A stretch of DNA of 64,000 nucleotides, taken from the NCBI GenBank assembly GCA_033398695.1, contig CM065805.1:75174762-75238761 (forward strand). Direction: 5' to 3'. The position numbers were made by a program, and so were the translations under genes. Source of the DNA: Orobanche coerulescens. Its lineage: Eukaryota > Streptophyta > Magnoliopsida > Lamiales > Orobanchaceae. Under the pieces are notes generated by a model. The model saw only the letters and a program-made list of their open reading frames with translations, did no database searches and had not been told where the DNA came from. How positions within the stretch are numbered: the stretch's first letter is position 1; every line of letters begins with the position of its first letter. This document shows, piece by piece, positions 1 through 10,516 of the stretch.

Positions 1-532
1 AGGTCTAAGAATAAGAAGAAAAAGACCAAGAAGCGGTGGACCACAAGCTAAGGACCTTAAGGGTAAGGGCAAGGCCCCAATGGTTCAAGAACAAGAAGAA
101 AAGGATACTTGTCTCAAGTGCGGTGAGTGGGCCTTTGGGCTAGAGACTGTCCAGATTCTTCATGGCACTTGGTCTGAACTTTTAGTTTTGGAAACAAATT
201 GTTCTCTCTTGTATTTTCTACTTCCTGATCTTTGGATTCGTGCTAGTTCTCATATTTGTAGTGAATCGGGATCTGGAACAAAGTAGGAAGCTTGGAGGTG
301 GAGAAGTTATGATCACGGTCGGAAGCGGGCATAGTGTCGAGGCGGCCAGACATAGGATCACTTCTTTTGGGTTTAGAATCCGGCTTTGTTTTGACTTTAG
401 AAGATGTACTTGTTTTGCCCAAGGGGCACAAAAACATTGTATCCATTCGGTCATGGACCGAAAAGGCTTTTCATTTTCATTGGTGATGGTTCTGCAAAAT
501 TTATTTTAGAAATAAACTAGTAGATCGCTACA

Positions 533-805
533 TTGTTGAATGGATTGTATCATCTAAATCTCGGCAACAAAGTAGTTGTGAATACTATGACTAGAAAACG
601 TGGTAGGGATGAAACCAATCAAGTTTTGAAATGGCATCTTAGACTTGGTCATGTTGGTCAGACAAAGGTTTACAAGATGGAAAAAGATGGACTTATGGGT
701 CCATTGGGATCGGATCCCTTTCCTACATGTGAATCTTGCCTTAAAGGCAAAATGACTAAGTCCCCTTCACGGGGACTTTTGAAAGAGCCGATAAAGCGGG
801 ATTAA
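533..805 (+). pseudogene. copia GAG-pre-integrase domain
   Basis: The open frame carries the signature WHLRLGHVG around 630-660, followed by a Cys-x2-Cys pair in CESCLKGKMTKSP near 730-765. This is the zinc-binding HHCC module that precedes copia integrase. Upstream (1-500) a Lys-rich stretch and a CLKCGEW motif near 110-130 look like the gag zinc-knuckle and protease region, but frames are broken. Downstream reading frames shift at about 806. Confidence 0.8.
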
Positions 806-1745
806 TCCATACCGACGTATGTGGTGCTTTAGAAGCGGACGTGACGGATATCAATATTTCATTACGTTTACGAGATGATCATACTAGGTATGGTTATGTA
901 TACTTAATGAAACATAAATCGAGGCCTTTGAGAAATTCCAGAATTCAAGGCCCTAGTCGAAACAAGCGGTAATCATATCAAAGCACTTGGTCGGACCGAG
1001 GTGGCGAGTATATGAGTACGGAGTTTGACGAGTTCCTTAAGGAACATGGAATAGTTTCACAACTAACACCTCCAGTACTCCTCGGTTAAATGGTGTGTCG
1101 AAAAGAAGGCAGGACCTGTTGAACATGGTCCGTTCCATCTTGAGCTATCTTGACTTGCCGATTTACGTGGGGTATGCACTCTGATGCCGCGTATATCTTG
1201 AATAGATGTCCTTCCAAATCCGTTCCTAAAACTCCACATGAGATGTGGGAGGAAGGAAACCAAGTCTTAATCATATTAGGATTTGGGGATGTCCGCCTAT
1301 GTCAAGAAGACTAAGGTGGAAAAGTTGGAAGCTAGGTCTGCGAAGGGACGTTTCATTGGATTCCGTCTGGGACGATGGGATATCTATTCTACATGCCGGA
1401 AGATCGAAGGATCATTGTTGCTTTACAAGCACACTTCTGGAAGATGAGTTCATTCGGGAAGGCGGAGCGGTAGAAGTATTTCTTTAGAAGAATACAATGA
1501 AACTCCTCGAGAGACACTGTGCAAGAAACTGGAACCGAACTTTCAAACACAAGTACAACCACCTCGTAGGTCTAGTAGGGTGTCTCATTTACGAGAGGTA
1601 TGGGCTTGTGCACTTGGAGGAGGCTGGTCTCCATGAGGTTCCAAGTGATAGCCAAGAGACCGACCCGACGACCTATGACCAAGCGATGGTGGATGTAGAC
1701 TCGCGAAATGGCGTGAAGCTATGGAAGGCGAGATAGACTCGATGC
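806..1745 (+). pseudogene. copia integrase core remnant, frame-broken
   Basis: Translation by frame jumps gives IHTDVCGAL (about 808-835), SDRGGEYMSTEFDEF (about 990-1033) and a run resembling AYILNRCPSKSVPKTPHEMW (about 1189-1248). These correspond to the two catalytic Asp regions and the C-terminal part of a copia integrase. Several stops and indels lie between them. From 1300 to 1745 similarity fades to a degenerate integrase-RT linker. Confidence 0.7.
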
Positions 1746-2300
1746 ATGTCAATCAGTGCGGACTCTAGTAGACCGCCCCAAGGGCATAGTGCCTATTGGG
1801 AACAAGTGGATCTACAAGAGAAAGGCGATGGTGATGGCAAGGTTGACGCCTATAAGGCCGGAGCTAGTGGCAAAGGGTTATACCGGAAGGAAGGAATCGA
1901 TTACCACGATACCTTCTCGCCCGTAGCCATGATCAAGTCTATTCGCATGATGCTTGCTATAGCCGCCTACCACGATTATGAGATATGGCAAATGGACGTA
2001 AAGACGGCTTTCCTTAATGGATTCCTCGAGGAGGAAATCTATATGGAAGCGGCTAAAGGCTTTGTATCCGAAGTCGATATTCGAGAAAGTGTGCAAGCTT
2101 GCGTTCCATTTATGGATGAAGCAAGCGTCGCGTAGTTGGAATCTTCGTTTTGACGAGGCGGTCAAAGAGTTTGACTTCGTGCAAAATGAAGAGGAACCTG
2201 TGTATACAAGAGGGTTAGTGGGAGCAAGATCGCATTCTTAGTACTATATGTAGATGACATTCTACTAATAGGAAATGATGTGGGAATGCTCGATTACGTG
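1746..2300 (+). pseudogene. copia reverse transcriptase remnant
   Basis: The first frame (to 2135) contains the copia RT block DTFSPVAMIKSIRMMLAIAA, then QMDVKTAFLNG and EEIYME, which hold the first catalytic Asp region. A frame shift near 2060-2110 moves to the SRSWNLRFDEAV segment, and YVDDILLIGND near 2245-2275 supplies the YVDD catalytic box. At least two frameshifts make it inactive. Confidence 0.85.
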
Positions 2301-2304
2301 AAGC

Positions 2305-3213
2305 TTGGCTTTGAGTAATTTCTCCATGAAAGACTTGGGAGAAGCTACCTATATTCTTGGTATTCGACTCTCTAGGGATAGAGCGAAGAGAACAATAGGT
2401 CTTTCCCAAGCCCTCTATATAGATAAAATCTTAAAGCGATTTAAGATGGATGATTCTAAAAGAGGGTTCCTACCGATGCGACATGGAATAAAACTCACCT
2501 TGAAGATGTGTCCTCAAAATGAGGAACAACGAAAGGAAATGAGTAATATACCATATGCTTCGGCCGTGGGTAGCCTTATGTATGCTATGTTGTGTACAAG
2601 ACGACATTGCGTATCTTTGTAAGCGTGGTGAGTAGGTTTGAGCAAACCCGGGTAGGGAACATTGGGTGCCGTAAGAACGTTCTCAAGTACTTGAGAAGGA
2701 CTAGAGATATGGTTACGATGTATGGTGGTGGAGAATTGGATGTGGTGGGATTCACCGATTCGGACTTCCAAGGGCGAAGGGCGACTCGATGTCCACTTCG
2801 GCTACATATTTACTCTTAATGGAGGAGCGTATCTTGGCGTAGTGCCAAGCAAAGCGCGACTGCCGATTCCACTGTCAGCCGAGTATCAAGCGGCCTCGGA
2901 GGCTTCGAGGAAGGGTTACGGATTAAGAAGTTTAGGAGAACTTCAAGTGATACCATGTCTTTGAAAGCTGTTCATTTGTCTTTGCGACAACGACGGAGTC
3001 AGCGCAGCCAAGGAGCCGAGGTTTCACAACACCAAACATATTGAGAGGAAGTATCATCTCGTAAGAGAATTTGTTCGCAAGGGATACATTGTCTTGCATA
3101 GAGTAGACTCGGCCGACAACGTCGCCGATCCAGTGACCAAGCCACTATCTCGGACTAGCTTGGAGCGTCATCCGGAGAACATGGGTATTAGATACCATAG
3201 TGTGTGGCATTGA
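2305..3213 (+). pseudogene. copia RNase H and polyprotein C-terminus
   Basis: The frame at 2305-2622 has the RT-RNase H connection (MKDLGEATYILGIRL, LSQALYIDKIL). The end, about 3030-3213 in another frame, reads KHIERKYHLVREFV and ADPVTKPLSRTSLERH, the usual copia terminus before the polypurine tract. It stops at the TGA at 3211-3213. The purine-rich AAGTGGGAGAT at about 3218-3228 is the polypurine tract directly before the LTR. Confidence 0.8.
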
Positions 3214-3228
3214 GTGCAAGTGGGAGAT

Positions 3229-5203
3229 TGTTAGGAGTATGCCCTCGAATGCCACTCGGAGGTTGTTGAGTGAGGGCATTGTACTTGTAATTATGTAAAC
3301 CATTTATATAAGGCAAATGATTGTTTCTTTATTTCTTGGTAGTTCTTGGCATTCCTAACTCGTAAATAAACATATAGAAACTAGTCCGTGTATTTGAGAG
3401 CAAAAGCGTTCCACTCCTTATTGGATAAGGGTCGGCCTTTGGAAAGGTTTATAGCTCAAATACTTAATCGTTCGCAAGTCGATGAAACTTGGTAGGCGTT
3501 AAGTTTATGTAAAGACTTGTATGACGTGTTCTTTGACATGGAGAGTGCACATCGAACACTAATAGTTAGTGGGAGCACACGTTATAGGTATGCTAATTAG
3601 ATTAGTATACTCGAACCGACTCACCCTCGATTCGTCACATGGATTTCACTCCGGGACGATCAATGACGGAATCGAAAGGTTGTGATAGGTATTCGTGAAC
3701 CTTCGACTTGAGGATTTGGTAGGGATGTGCTTGTGACGTCAAGATTTTCATTAGAGTAGTTCGACCACCTTACCGGAAGGCGGGGTCAACCTCGACGTGC
3801 ATCTTGACGGCAAGTAGCAGTCCTGCGAATACCAAGATAGAATTCTTTCTCCCGTTAGTGAGCGGGTTATATGTCCTATGCGGTTATTGGCGAGATGAGA
3901 TCATAAGTCTTTGGCCAAAGCATTGGAGCCGATTGTATTAGATACGGCACGACTCGATGATCTCGATTTGCATTAACGCATGCATAGCGTCAAATGAGAT
4001 AGGGTTTGTGACCGTGACCCTAAAACTTGATCGGGACATTTGAAAGAAGGGTTTATCGTTCTTGGTATTCACGAGAATGGTTCTTGAATGATCCCAATCA
4101 TTCGTTCTCGGTTAAGTGCAGTGTAGGCGCCAGTGGCTAGGTGGTCTTTACTACTCTTTGGTTCCTCCCATTCTTGGTCGAGACGGACCTACCGAGTCGC
4201 GCATTAGGATTGACGACGGAATGAATCGAGCTTAATCTCTCATTATAAATATTAGATATTGGATATCTAATTTGGGACATTGGATGTCTAAATCGATTTA
4301 TTGGATAAATTGATTTACGGCTTTAATGAATTAAATAAATTACTGGGTGATTAATTTAATTCATAAATATAATTATTTCTTGGAGAAATTAATTATGTTA
4401 TTATGTATTTGATATGATTAATTAATTGGATTAATTAATCGATATAAATACATTGGGACGGAATTGGAGTTTATCTGTTTAGACTCACAGGAGTTCGAAA
4501 CGGATCGAACTCGTCCGATACCTTCTAGATGGCTGCCCTCCTTCCACCTACTTTCCACCAAGTCTTCAATTCCATTTTATTAATAGATGATTATGACTTG
4601 GTGGGGGAATCTCATGTGATATGATTTGATTTATGTGGGTTGAATAAGAATGGTGAGAGGACTTTTGATCTCACTTCACTCAACTTTGAGAAAAGGCTTC
4701 CAACCGTGAGTAGTGAGAGAGAGAGAGAGAGAAAAAATCATTTTCTCAAGTCTTCATCTTCATCTTCTTCTTCACTTTTATTCTTGAGTTTTCTTGGAGA
4801 AAATTCAAGATACATTAAGAGAGATATATTATACACTTAGAGTGTAATAAAAAAGGCTTCACCACTTGATTCTAGCCGTAACCTTAGAGGTTAATCAAGT
4901 GTTGTTGTTCCGGTCGTTTTTCCGGCGCGTGGCAAGTAGAGACGCGGTGTTTTCGGCGTTGGATCGTTCAAGGGCTTGGAGCGGATTGAACTCGTAGAGA
5001 TCAAACTAAAGCTTGGGGAATAGCTCAAGAGAAGGTTTCCATTTAATCAACGGACTTCGAGGGTTAGTTTCTTACGACTCTTGCTTTTCGTTTTTGATAT
5101 TCGTATATACGTAGCTCGATTGATTCTCGTAGGGATTCGGATCGAATTAATTTTCGTTTTACCGCTTCCGCTGGGCCTTCGTTTTAGGCACCGAATCCCA
5201 ACA
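3229..5203 (+). repeat. copia 3' LTR (~1975 bp)
   Basis: It starts TGTTAGGAG right after the polypurine tract and ends CCCAACA, fitting TG...CA termini. A candidate TATA box, TATAAATA, is at 4443-4450 within an AT-rich block (4240-4460). A GA run (about 4716-4731) and a TCT-rich run follow in the presumed leader. No partner LTR is in the window, so the limits rest on the terminal motifs and on the coding junction at 5204. Confidence 0.7.
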
Positions 5204-5204
5204 A

Positions 5205-6053
5205 CATACGCCCCACAATGACGCGTTGGTCATCACCGCGGAGATCGCCAGTTACGATGTGCAAAGGGTGTTTATCGATACGGGAAGCTCGGTAGACATC
5301 TTATTCTATGACTGTTACAAACAGATGAACCTAGAAGTGGAATTGAGAAAGGTAGATACCGCGATCTATGGGTTCTGTATGACCGAGGTGCAACCAGTCG
5401 GAGAAGTGGTGCTTCCAATAGCACTAGGTCGGATGCCCCATCGGAAGGTCAAGACATTCAGATTTTTAGTGGTGGACACCAAATCGGCCTATAACGCCAT
5501 TTTAGGACGACCAGGGCTCAACAAATTCGAAGCAGTGGCCTCTACCGCACACATGAAAGTAAAATTCCCCGTAGGAGGTGAGGTGAGAGAAGTAGCAGGA
5601 GATCAGTTTGTAGCACGTTCTTGTTATCAGACAATGGTAAAGCAGGGAGTGCAGCGCGGAAAGAGGACACCCGAGCTCGGGGGTCCGGATCCGGAGTCTA
5701 AGAGGAATAAGCAATCGAAGGCGCCCGAGGAAGCTGAGGAAGAAGGCGTCAAACCCAACGAGGAGTTACTAGAAATAGAATTGGTTCCAGGAAAGCCGGA
5801 AACAAAGACTCGCATGGGAAGTCGGTTGGACGATGGAATAAAGGAAAGCCTCATCAGCCTGCTAAGAAGATTCGTGGACATTTTCGCGTTCGCATCTGAG
5901 GATATGGTGGGAATCAGCCAATCAGTCGCAGAAGACTGGTTGAACATCGACCCAACCATAAGACCAAGAAAGCGAAGAGGAGGCATTTCGGGCCGGAGAT
6001 GGATGGGGTCATTGGGGAAGAGGTCGATAAGCTCCTCCGAGCTGGACACATAA
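5205..6053 (+). pseudogene. Tat gypsy retropepsin and linker to RT
   Basis: The frame contains VFIDTGSSVDILFYDCY (5267-5317), the aspartic protease motif D-T-G-S with the ILF context typical of Tat elements, and later NAILGRPGLN (about 5492-5521), the second conserved flap. An acidic, Lys-rich linker follows (about 5640-5780), then VDIFAFASEDMVGI, the conserved stretch before RT. Open sequence continues upstream through His-Thr-Pro-His-Asn-Asp to the copia boundary, so the true start is lost. The frame is lost near 5985, just before the first RT block. Confidence 0.8.
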
Positions 6054-6500
6054 TGGAGATCCAGTTTCGGAGTGGCTATCCAACGCCGTGATGGTGGGGA
6101 AAGGCCGGGAAGTGGAGGATGTGCATGGACTTAGGGACCTAAATAAAGCATGTCCCAAGGATCACTACCCGTTACCGCATAGATCGGCTAGTGGATTCAA
6201 CCTCGGGAGTGCGAGTTACTCAAGATGATGGACGCTTCCCGGGGATATCATCGATTCCTCTACTTTTAGGGACGTAAAGAGGGTTAGTTTTGTGGTTTCA
6301 AAGGGAACTTTTTGTTATGTACGCATGCCTTTTGGATTAAAAAATGCAGGAGCTACATATCAGAGGATGGTCGACAGAATCTTTAGATCCCAAATCGGCA
6401 GAAACATGGAGGTATACGTGGATGACATGCTAGTGAAAAGTTTGAAGGCAGGAGAGCATCAGAGACCTAGAAGAGACGTTCGAGAACCTGCGCGCGTACG
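5985..6500 (+). pseudogene. Tat gypsy reverse transcriptase, degenerate
   Basis: Around 6110-6240 shifted frames give WRMCMD, then a shortened copy of the LNKACPKDHYPLP block. The frame from 6292 reads GTFCYVRMPFGLKNAGATYQ and VYVDDMLVKS (6412-6441), which holds the YVDD catalytic motif. Multiple one-base changes and stops separate these blocks. Confidence 0.8.
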
Positions 6501-6502
6501 GA

Positions 6503-7123
6503 ATGAAGCTCAACCCATCAAAATGTTCTTTTGGAGTCAGATCGGGAAAATTCCTGGGATATGTGGTCACAGAACAAGGAATCGAGGTCAACCCGGAGAA
6601 GGTCAAGGCAGTGCTGCAAATGAATCCTCCAAAAAATATCAAGGATATCCAGATACTAACAGGAAGAATAGCAGGGCTGAGCCGTTTCATATCACGCTCG
6701 GCCGAGAAGGGATTCCCATTTTTTAAGCTCTTAAGAAAAGGGAACAAGTTCGAATGGACCCCAGAAGCGCAAACAGCATTCGGAAAATTGAAAGAGTATT
6801 TGGCCGAGCTGCCCCTGCTCACCAAACGAGTACCAGGAGAGGATCTTGTACTCTACTTATCCGTGGGAGAAGGAGCGGTTAGCTCGGTCTTGCTAAGAGA
6901 AGAAATGAATAAGCAAAAGCCCATTTATTATACAAGCCGAATTTTGCAAGGAGCAGAACGGAACTACTCCGAGCTAGAAAAAGGGGCGCTGGCATTAGTG
7001 GTTACGGCCAGGCGACTGAGGCCCTATTTCCTAGCCCACCGGATAAAACTGCGAACCAACTTGCCCTTGAGAGAGATATCAGGGCGACCTAATGTGTCAG
7101 GTCGTGCAGTGAAGTGGCGGTAG
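6503..7123 (+). pseudogene. Tat gypsy RT connection and first RNase H
   Basis: This 206-codon frame starts with the RT thumb (KLNPSKCSFGVRSGKFLGY, then ILTGRIAGLSRFIS) and passes into RNase H with PIYYTSRILQGAERNYSELEKGALALV (read as separate blocks at about 6921-7005) and LRPYFLAHRI. The ORF closes at 7123 near the end of the domain. It overlaps the end of the RT frame, showing a -1 or +1 shift near 6500. Confidence 0.85.
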
Positions 7124-7199
7124 AAATGGGGAGTACGACATGGAGTATGAGCGAGAACGACGATTAAAGCTCGAGCCCTAGCAGACTTTATCCAAGAGG

Positions 7200-7525
7200 G
7201 GCCATGCCATCGCCACCAAAAGGACAGTGGGCATTGCATGTGGATGGATCGGCGACAACCGGTGGTTACAGGCGGGGATAATCCTTACTACCCGGAAGGT
7301 GAGCAATTAGAGTATGCCATAAAATTCGATTTCAGGCATCTAACAACGAGGCCGAATATGAAGCCACAGTTAAGGGAATGCACTGGGAATAGACTTGGGC
7401 GCGACGACTCATTGCTTACTCGATTCCCAATGGTCACACAATGTAGAAGGAAAATTTGAGATAAGTGAAGATCGGATGAAGAAGTATGTGGAGGAAGTGA
7501 AAGAGGTCAAAAAACTAGGGAATGG
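7200..7525 (+). pseudogene. second (archaeal-type) RNase H of Tat element
   Basis: WALHVDGSAT around 7229-7258 supplies the first catalytic Asp of a type I RNase H. ASNNEAEYEA at about 7335-7364, in a shifted frame, supplies the Glu of the second motif. A second RNase H after the retroviral-type one is a known Tat feature. The domain is split by at least two indels. Confidence 0.7.
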
Positions 7526-7691
7526 AAGTTAATCCATATCCCTAGGCGGAAAATGCAAAAGTTGATTACCTAGCAAAGATGGGAAGCTCCTTAGTGGATT
7601 GCCGCTCATGACGATGCGGTCAGGAGCGGCCGGAGTAGCATCATGAAACAGGTGATGAAGGTGAAGCGAGATAGCAGATTGGCGGACTCCT

Positions 7692-8890
7692 TTGTTGGCA
7701 TACCTAAGAAGGCGAGAACTACCCAAGGAGAGGCAAGAAAGAATGAAAATTGTGCGAAGAGCGGCGAGGTTACATTGCATTAATGATGAGCTATACAAGA
7801 GGTCCTACCTCGGTCCATACCTACGATGCATTTCGGAAGAAGAAGGGCGAAGTATATTGGAAGAAATCCATGAAGGGTGCTGTGGAGACCATACCAAAGG
7901 AAGAGCGCTGATTAGCAAAATGCTAAGGGCTAGTTTTTTTTGGCCGACCATGAGCAAGAGAGCAGTGGAAATGGTTAAGCGATGCCAAAAATGTCAAGTG
8001 CACACACCCTTAATTCACATCCCAGCCGAGGATATGATCACCATGGGAGCGCCCTGTCCATTCGCTAAATGGGGAATTGATATCATGGGGCGCTTACACA
8101 CAGCTCGGGAGGAAGAAAGTTCTTAATAGTAGCCATAGACTACTTCAGCAAGTGGGTAGAGACCGAGCCCGTGGCCACCATAACCGAGCAAAGAATCATA
8201 AGTTTCCTGTTTAACAACATTTGCTGCAGGTACGGAGCGCCCCAGATACTCATCTCAGATAATGGAACCCAATTCAATGGGAAGAGAACCCAGTCCTGGT
8301 GCGAGGGTATGCATATCAAGCAAAGGTTCGCTGCGGTTGCTCACCCGCAAGCTAATGGGCAAGTGGAGGTAACTAACAGAACAATCTTGAGGGAATAAAA
8401 ACCCGCTTAGACAAACTTGGAGGAGGATGGGTGGATGAACTTAGCTCGGTACTATGGTCGTACAGGACCACACCTAGATCGTCAACAGGAGAAACACCCT
8501 TCAGTATGGTATACGGGTCCGAAGCCGTCATCCCCGCAGAAGTCGGAGAAATGTCCCACCGGGTTCGATGGTTCAATGAGGTGGAGAACGAGGAAATAAT
8601 GAAGGAGGCGTTAGATACCATAGAAGAAAGAAGGGAAGCGGCGGCAGCACGAACTGAAAGATACAAAAGCTTGACAAAAGCAACTCATGATAAAAGAGTC
8701 AGGAAGAGACAATTCCAGGTCGGTGATTTGGTGCTTAGGCGAGCTGATGCCCTCAGAAAAACAGGAAGGCGGAGCCGAACTGGGAAGGCCCTTACAAGGT
8801 AATCCGAATTTATGCGGGGGGAGCTTACGAGCTTGAGGATATGGAAGGGCACCTCATCAAAAGACCTTGGAACATATGTCACTTAAAAAA
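7692..8890 (+). pseudogene. Tat gypsy integrase
   Basis: The frame at 7692-8126 carries the zinc finger (HEGCCGDHTKGRALI ... CQKCQVH) and the first core Asp (KWGIDIMGRL, about 8068-8097). A shift near 8125 leads to 8171-8398, with ISDNGTQFNG (second Asp) and HPQANGQVEVTNRT (Glu). A third frame (8431-8802) has the C-terminal part, LSSVLWSYRTTPRSSTGETP and KVRKRQFQVGDLVLRR-like sequence. It ends in GAYELEDMEG and WNICHLKKYF at about 8819-8900. All three D, D, E residues remain but frames are broken. Confidence 0.85.
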
Positions 8891-8995
8891 GTATTTTATG
8901 TGAAGAGGTGTGGAAAAAAGCTTATGTTGTTTTAATAAAAGTCTATTACAAAAATATATCTCTCTGAATGTGTTGATCAAGTAAAACTAGAAATG

Positions 8996-9265
8996 ACATC
9001 TGATCAGGCGAAACGCCTTCAGATCCGAGTAAGGGTGAACCGCCCTCTAACATCTGAACAGGCGAAACGCCTCCAGATCCGAGTAAGGGTGAACCGCCCT
9101 CTGACATTTGAACAGGCGAAACGCCTCCAGATCCGAGTAAGGGTGAACCGCCCTCTGACATCTGAACAGGCGAAACGCCTCCAGATCCGAGTAAGGGTGA
9201 ACCGCCCTCTGACATCTGATCAGGCGAAACGCCTTCAGATCCGAGTAAGGGTGAACCGCCCTATG
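8996..9265 (+). repeat. 5 x 54-bp tandem repeat (Tat 3' untranslated region)
   Basis: Five near-identical 54-bp units lie head to tail between integrase and the antisense gene. Each holds two small dyads, AGGCG-AAA-CGCCT and AGGG-TGAACCG-CCCT, that could form hairpins. Because 54 is a multiple of three and there are no stops, both strands are open across the array; I do not regard either as coding. Tandem repeats in this position are common in Tat elements. Confidence 0.95.
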
Positions 9266-9592
9266 AAGCTATGACTAAGGGAAATACCCAACCTACACTA
9301 AAGATCGGTGAAAAAGTTAAGTGTCGGGTTACATTTAGGATATTTCGAAATTTAAAGGTCAGGACTATACTAAGAAAAAAAGCCGGGCCATGTCAGAAAG
9401 TAATCATATCAAATCAAACAGGCACAAGATACATCAAGGTTACAAGCAACACCGAACTATATCAACTTGTCATACAAAGCACACAAACCCCAAGTATATT
9501 CAACTCAAAAAGTTGTCATTCAAAATAGTCGTGCGATCTGATAAAAGAAAAAGGGAAAAAGAAACAGAAGAAAATATATATACATGTCTACA
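9266..9592. other. untranslated spacer of Tat element
   Basis: I see no gene here. It is A-rich on the + strand and lies downstream of the antisense gene stop, so it should hold that transcript's 3' end. The stretch at 9568-9585, read on the minus strand, is a TATA-rich tract that could also be part of a polyadenylation region. Confidence 0.5.
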
Positions 9593-10516
9593 CTAAACTA
9601 CAGGCTCTGAAGACGGAGGAGGCAACGGAGGAGAAGCATCACGGTCGGTCCCAACCACCTCGGGACTAGGAGTGCTGGCCTTAACAGGTGAGCTGGGAGG
9701 AGTAGAAGGCAGCTCCAAATCCAGGCCAGATTGCTTTATGGACTCCTCAAGGGCGTCCTTCCACCAGGCCGCCTCCGGAGATTCTTCCACATCCCCGGAC
9801 CAACCCGAAGGAACGGGAGCCCCGTCCAATGCAGCATCCCAGTCCAGCTCGCCCGTAAAACACAAAGAAGCTAGCTGCTCACGAGCACGAGTTAGAGCAA
9901 AATCAAAATATTGTGTCGCGGCAGGGGCTAACTTAACCAGGAACGCGGTAGAATTGTGATACCGGGCCAGGAGGGCGGAACGGTAGGCCTCCAGGAAAGA
10001 GTGACCAACGTCACTGGTCAGGAATCGACGTCGGCCATCCGTAGCCCCGCGCTCATAAGACGATCCCTCGGATCTAGCCTCGGCTAGTTGAGCTTCCAGC
10101 TGGGTCACCTTTTCCGATTCCGCTCTAGCTTGAGCTTCGAGTTGGGCGACCTTCTCCAACTCAGCCTTAGCCCGTGCCTCAAGTTGAGCTATCCTCTCGG
10201 ATTCGGCCCTAGCTTCCGACAACTGAGCCTCGAGCTGGCCCACCTTCTCCGTTTCAGCTGTAGACAGGGTCTTCCAAAATTTCAGCTCTTGGTTCAGCTG
10301 AACATTGGCCATCTGAGCCCGCTCCAAAACCTCCTCCCCCTCAGAACTTTTCTTAAGGGCAGCATCTAAGCGATACTCCCTCTCCTAAAGCTGAGCCGAG
10401 AGATCAGAATTAGCCGACAGGGCGGCCTTCAGGTCGGCTTGCATCTGGGTGAGCTGGGAGGAAGATGTAGCGCCGAGCTTATGATCCTCTGCGAAGGTCA
10501 CAAAGGTGGCGAAGAA
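9593..10516 (-). CDS. antisense gene exon 3: coiled coil and Pro-rich tail
   Basis: The acceptor is CTTGTGTAG before 10516. The exon encodes FFATFVTFAEDHKL, then a long heptad-like region with repeats of the type (E/K)VxQLEAQxxAE(S/L) at about 10130-10260, and then a SFLEAYRSALLARY block (about 9955-9990). It ends in a Ser/Pro-rich tail (SPPLPPPSSEPVV) with its stop at 9593. An in-frame TAG at 10385-10387, which looks like a CAG mutation, truncates this copy. Confidence 0.6.

Larger units (their letters stand above)
1..5203 (+). mobile_element. Ty1/copia retrotransposon, 3' part, decayed
   Basis: Domains run in copia order: protease end, GAG-pre-integrase, integrase, reverse transcriptase, RNase H, then a long LTR. 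The 5' LTR and most of gag lie left of the window. The coding part needs many frame changes and has internal stops, so it is dead. Its right edge abuts in-frame Tat protease codons (His-Thr-Pro-His-Asn at 5205-5219), so it appears to have inserted into, or been joined to, a Tat gypsy element. The expected 5-bp target duplication would be ACATA at 5204-5208; its partner is outside the window. Lineage within copia was not settled; the ~2 kb LTR argues for a long-LTR group. Confidence 0.85.

Noticed and set aside
8996..9265. CRISPR-like array
   Set aside because: Repeats are contiguous with no spacers, in plant nuclear DNA inside a retrotransposon.
8993..9274. 93-codon frame made of five 18-residue repeats
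   Set aside because: It is the 54-bp tandem array read through. The opposite strand is equally open and there is no coding context.
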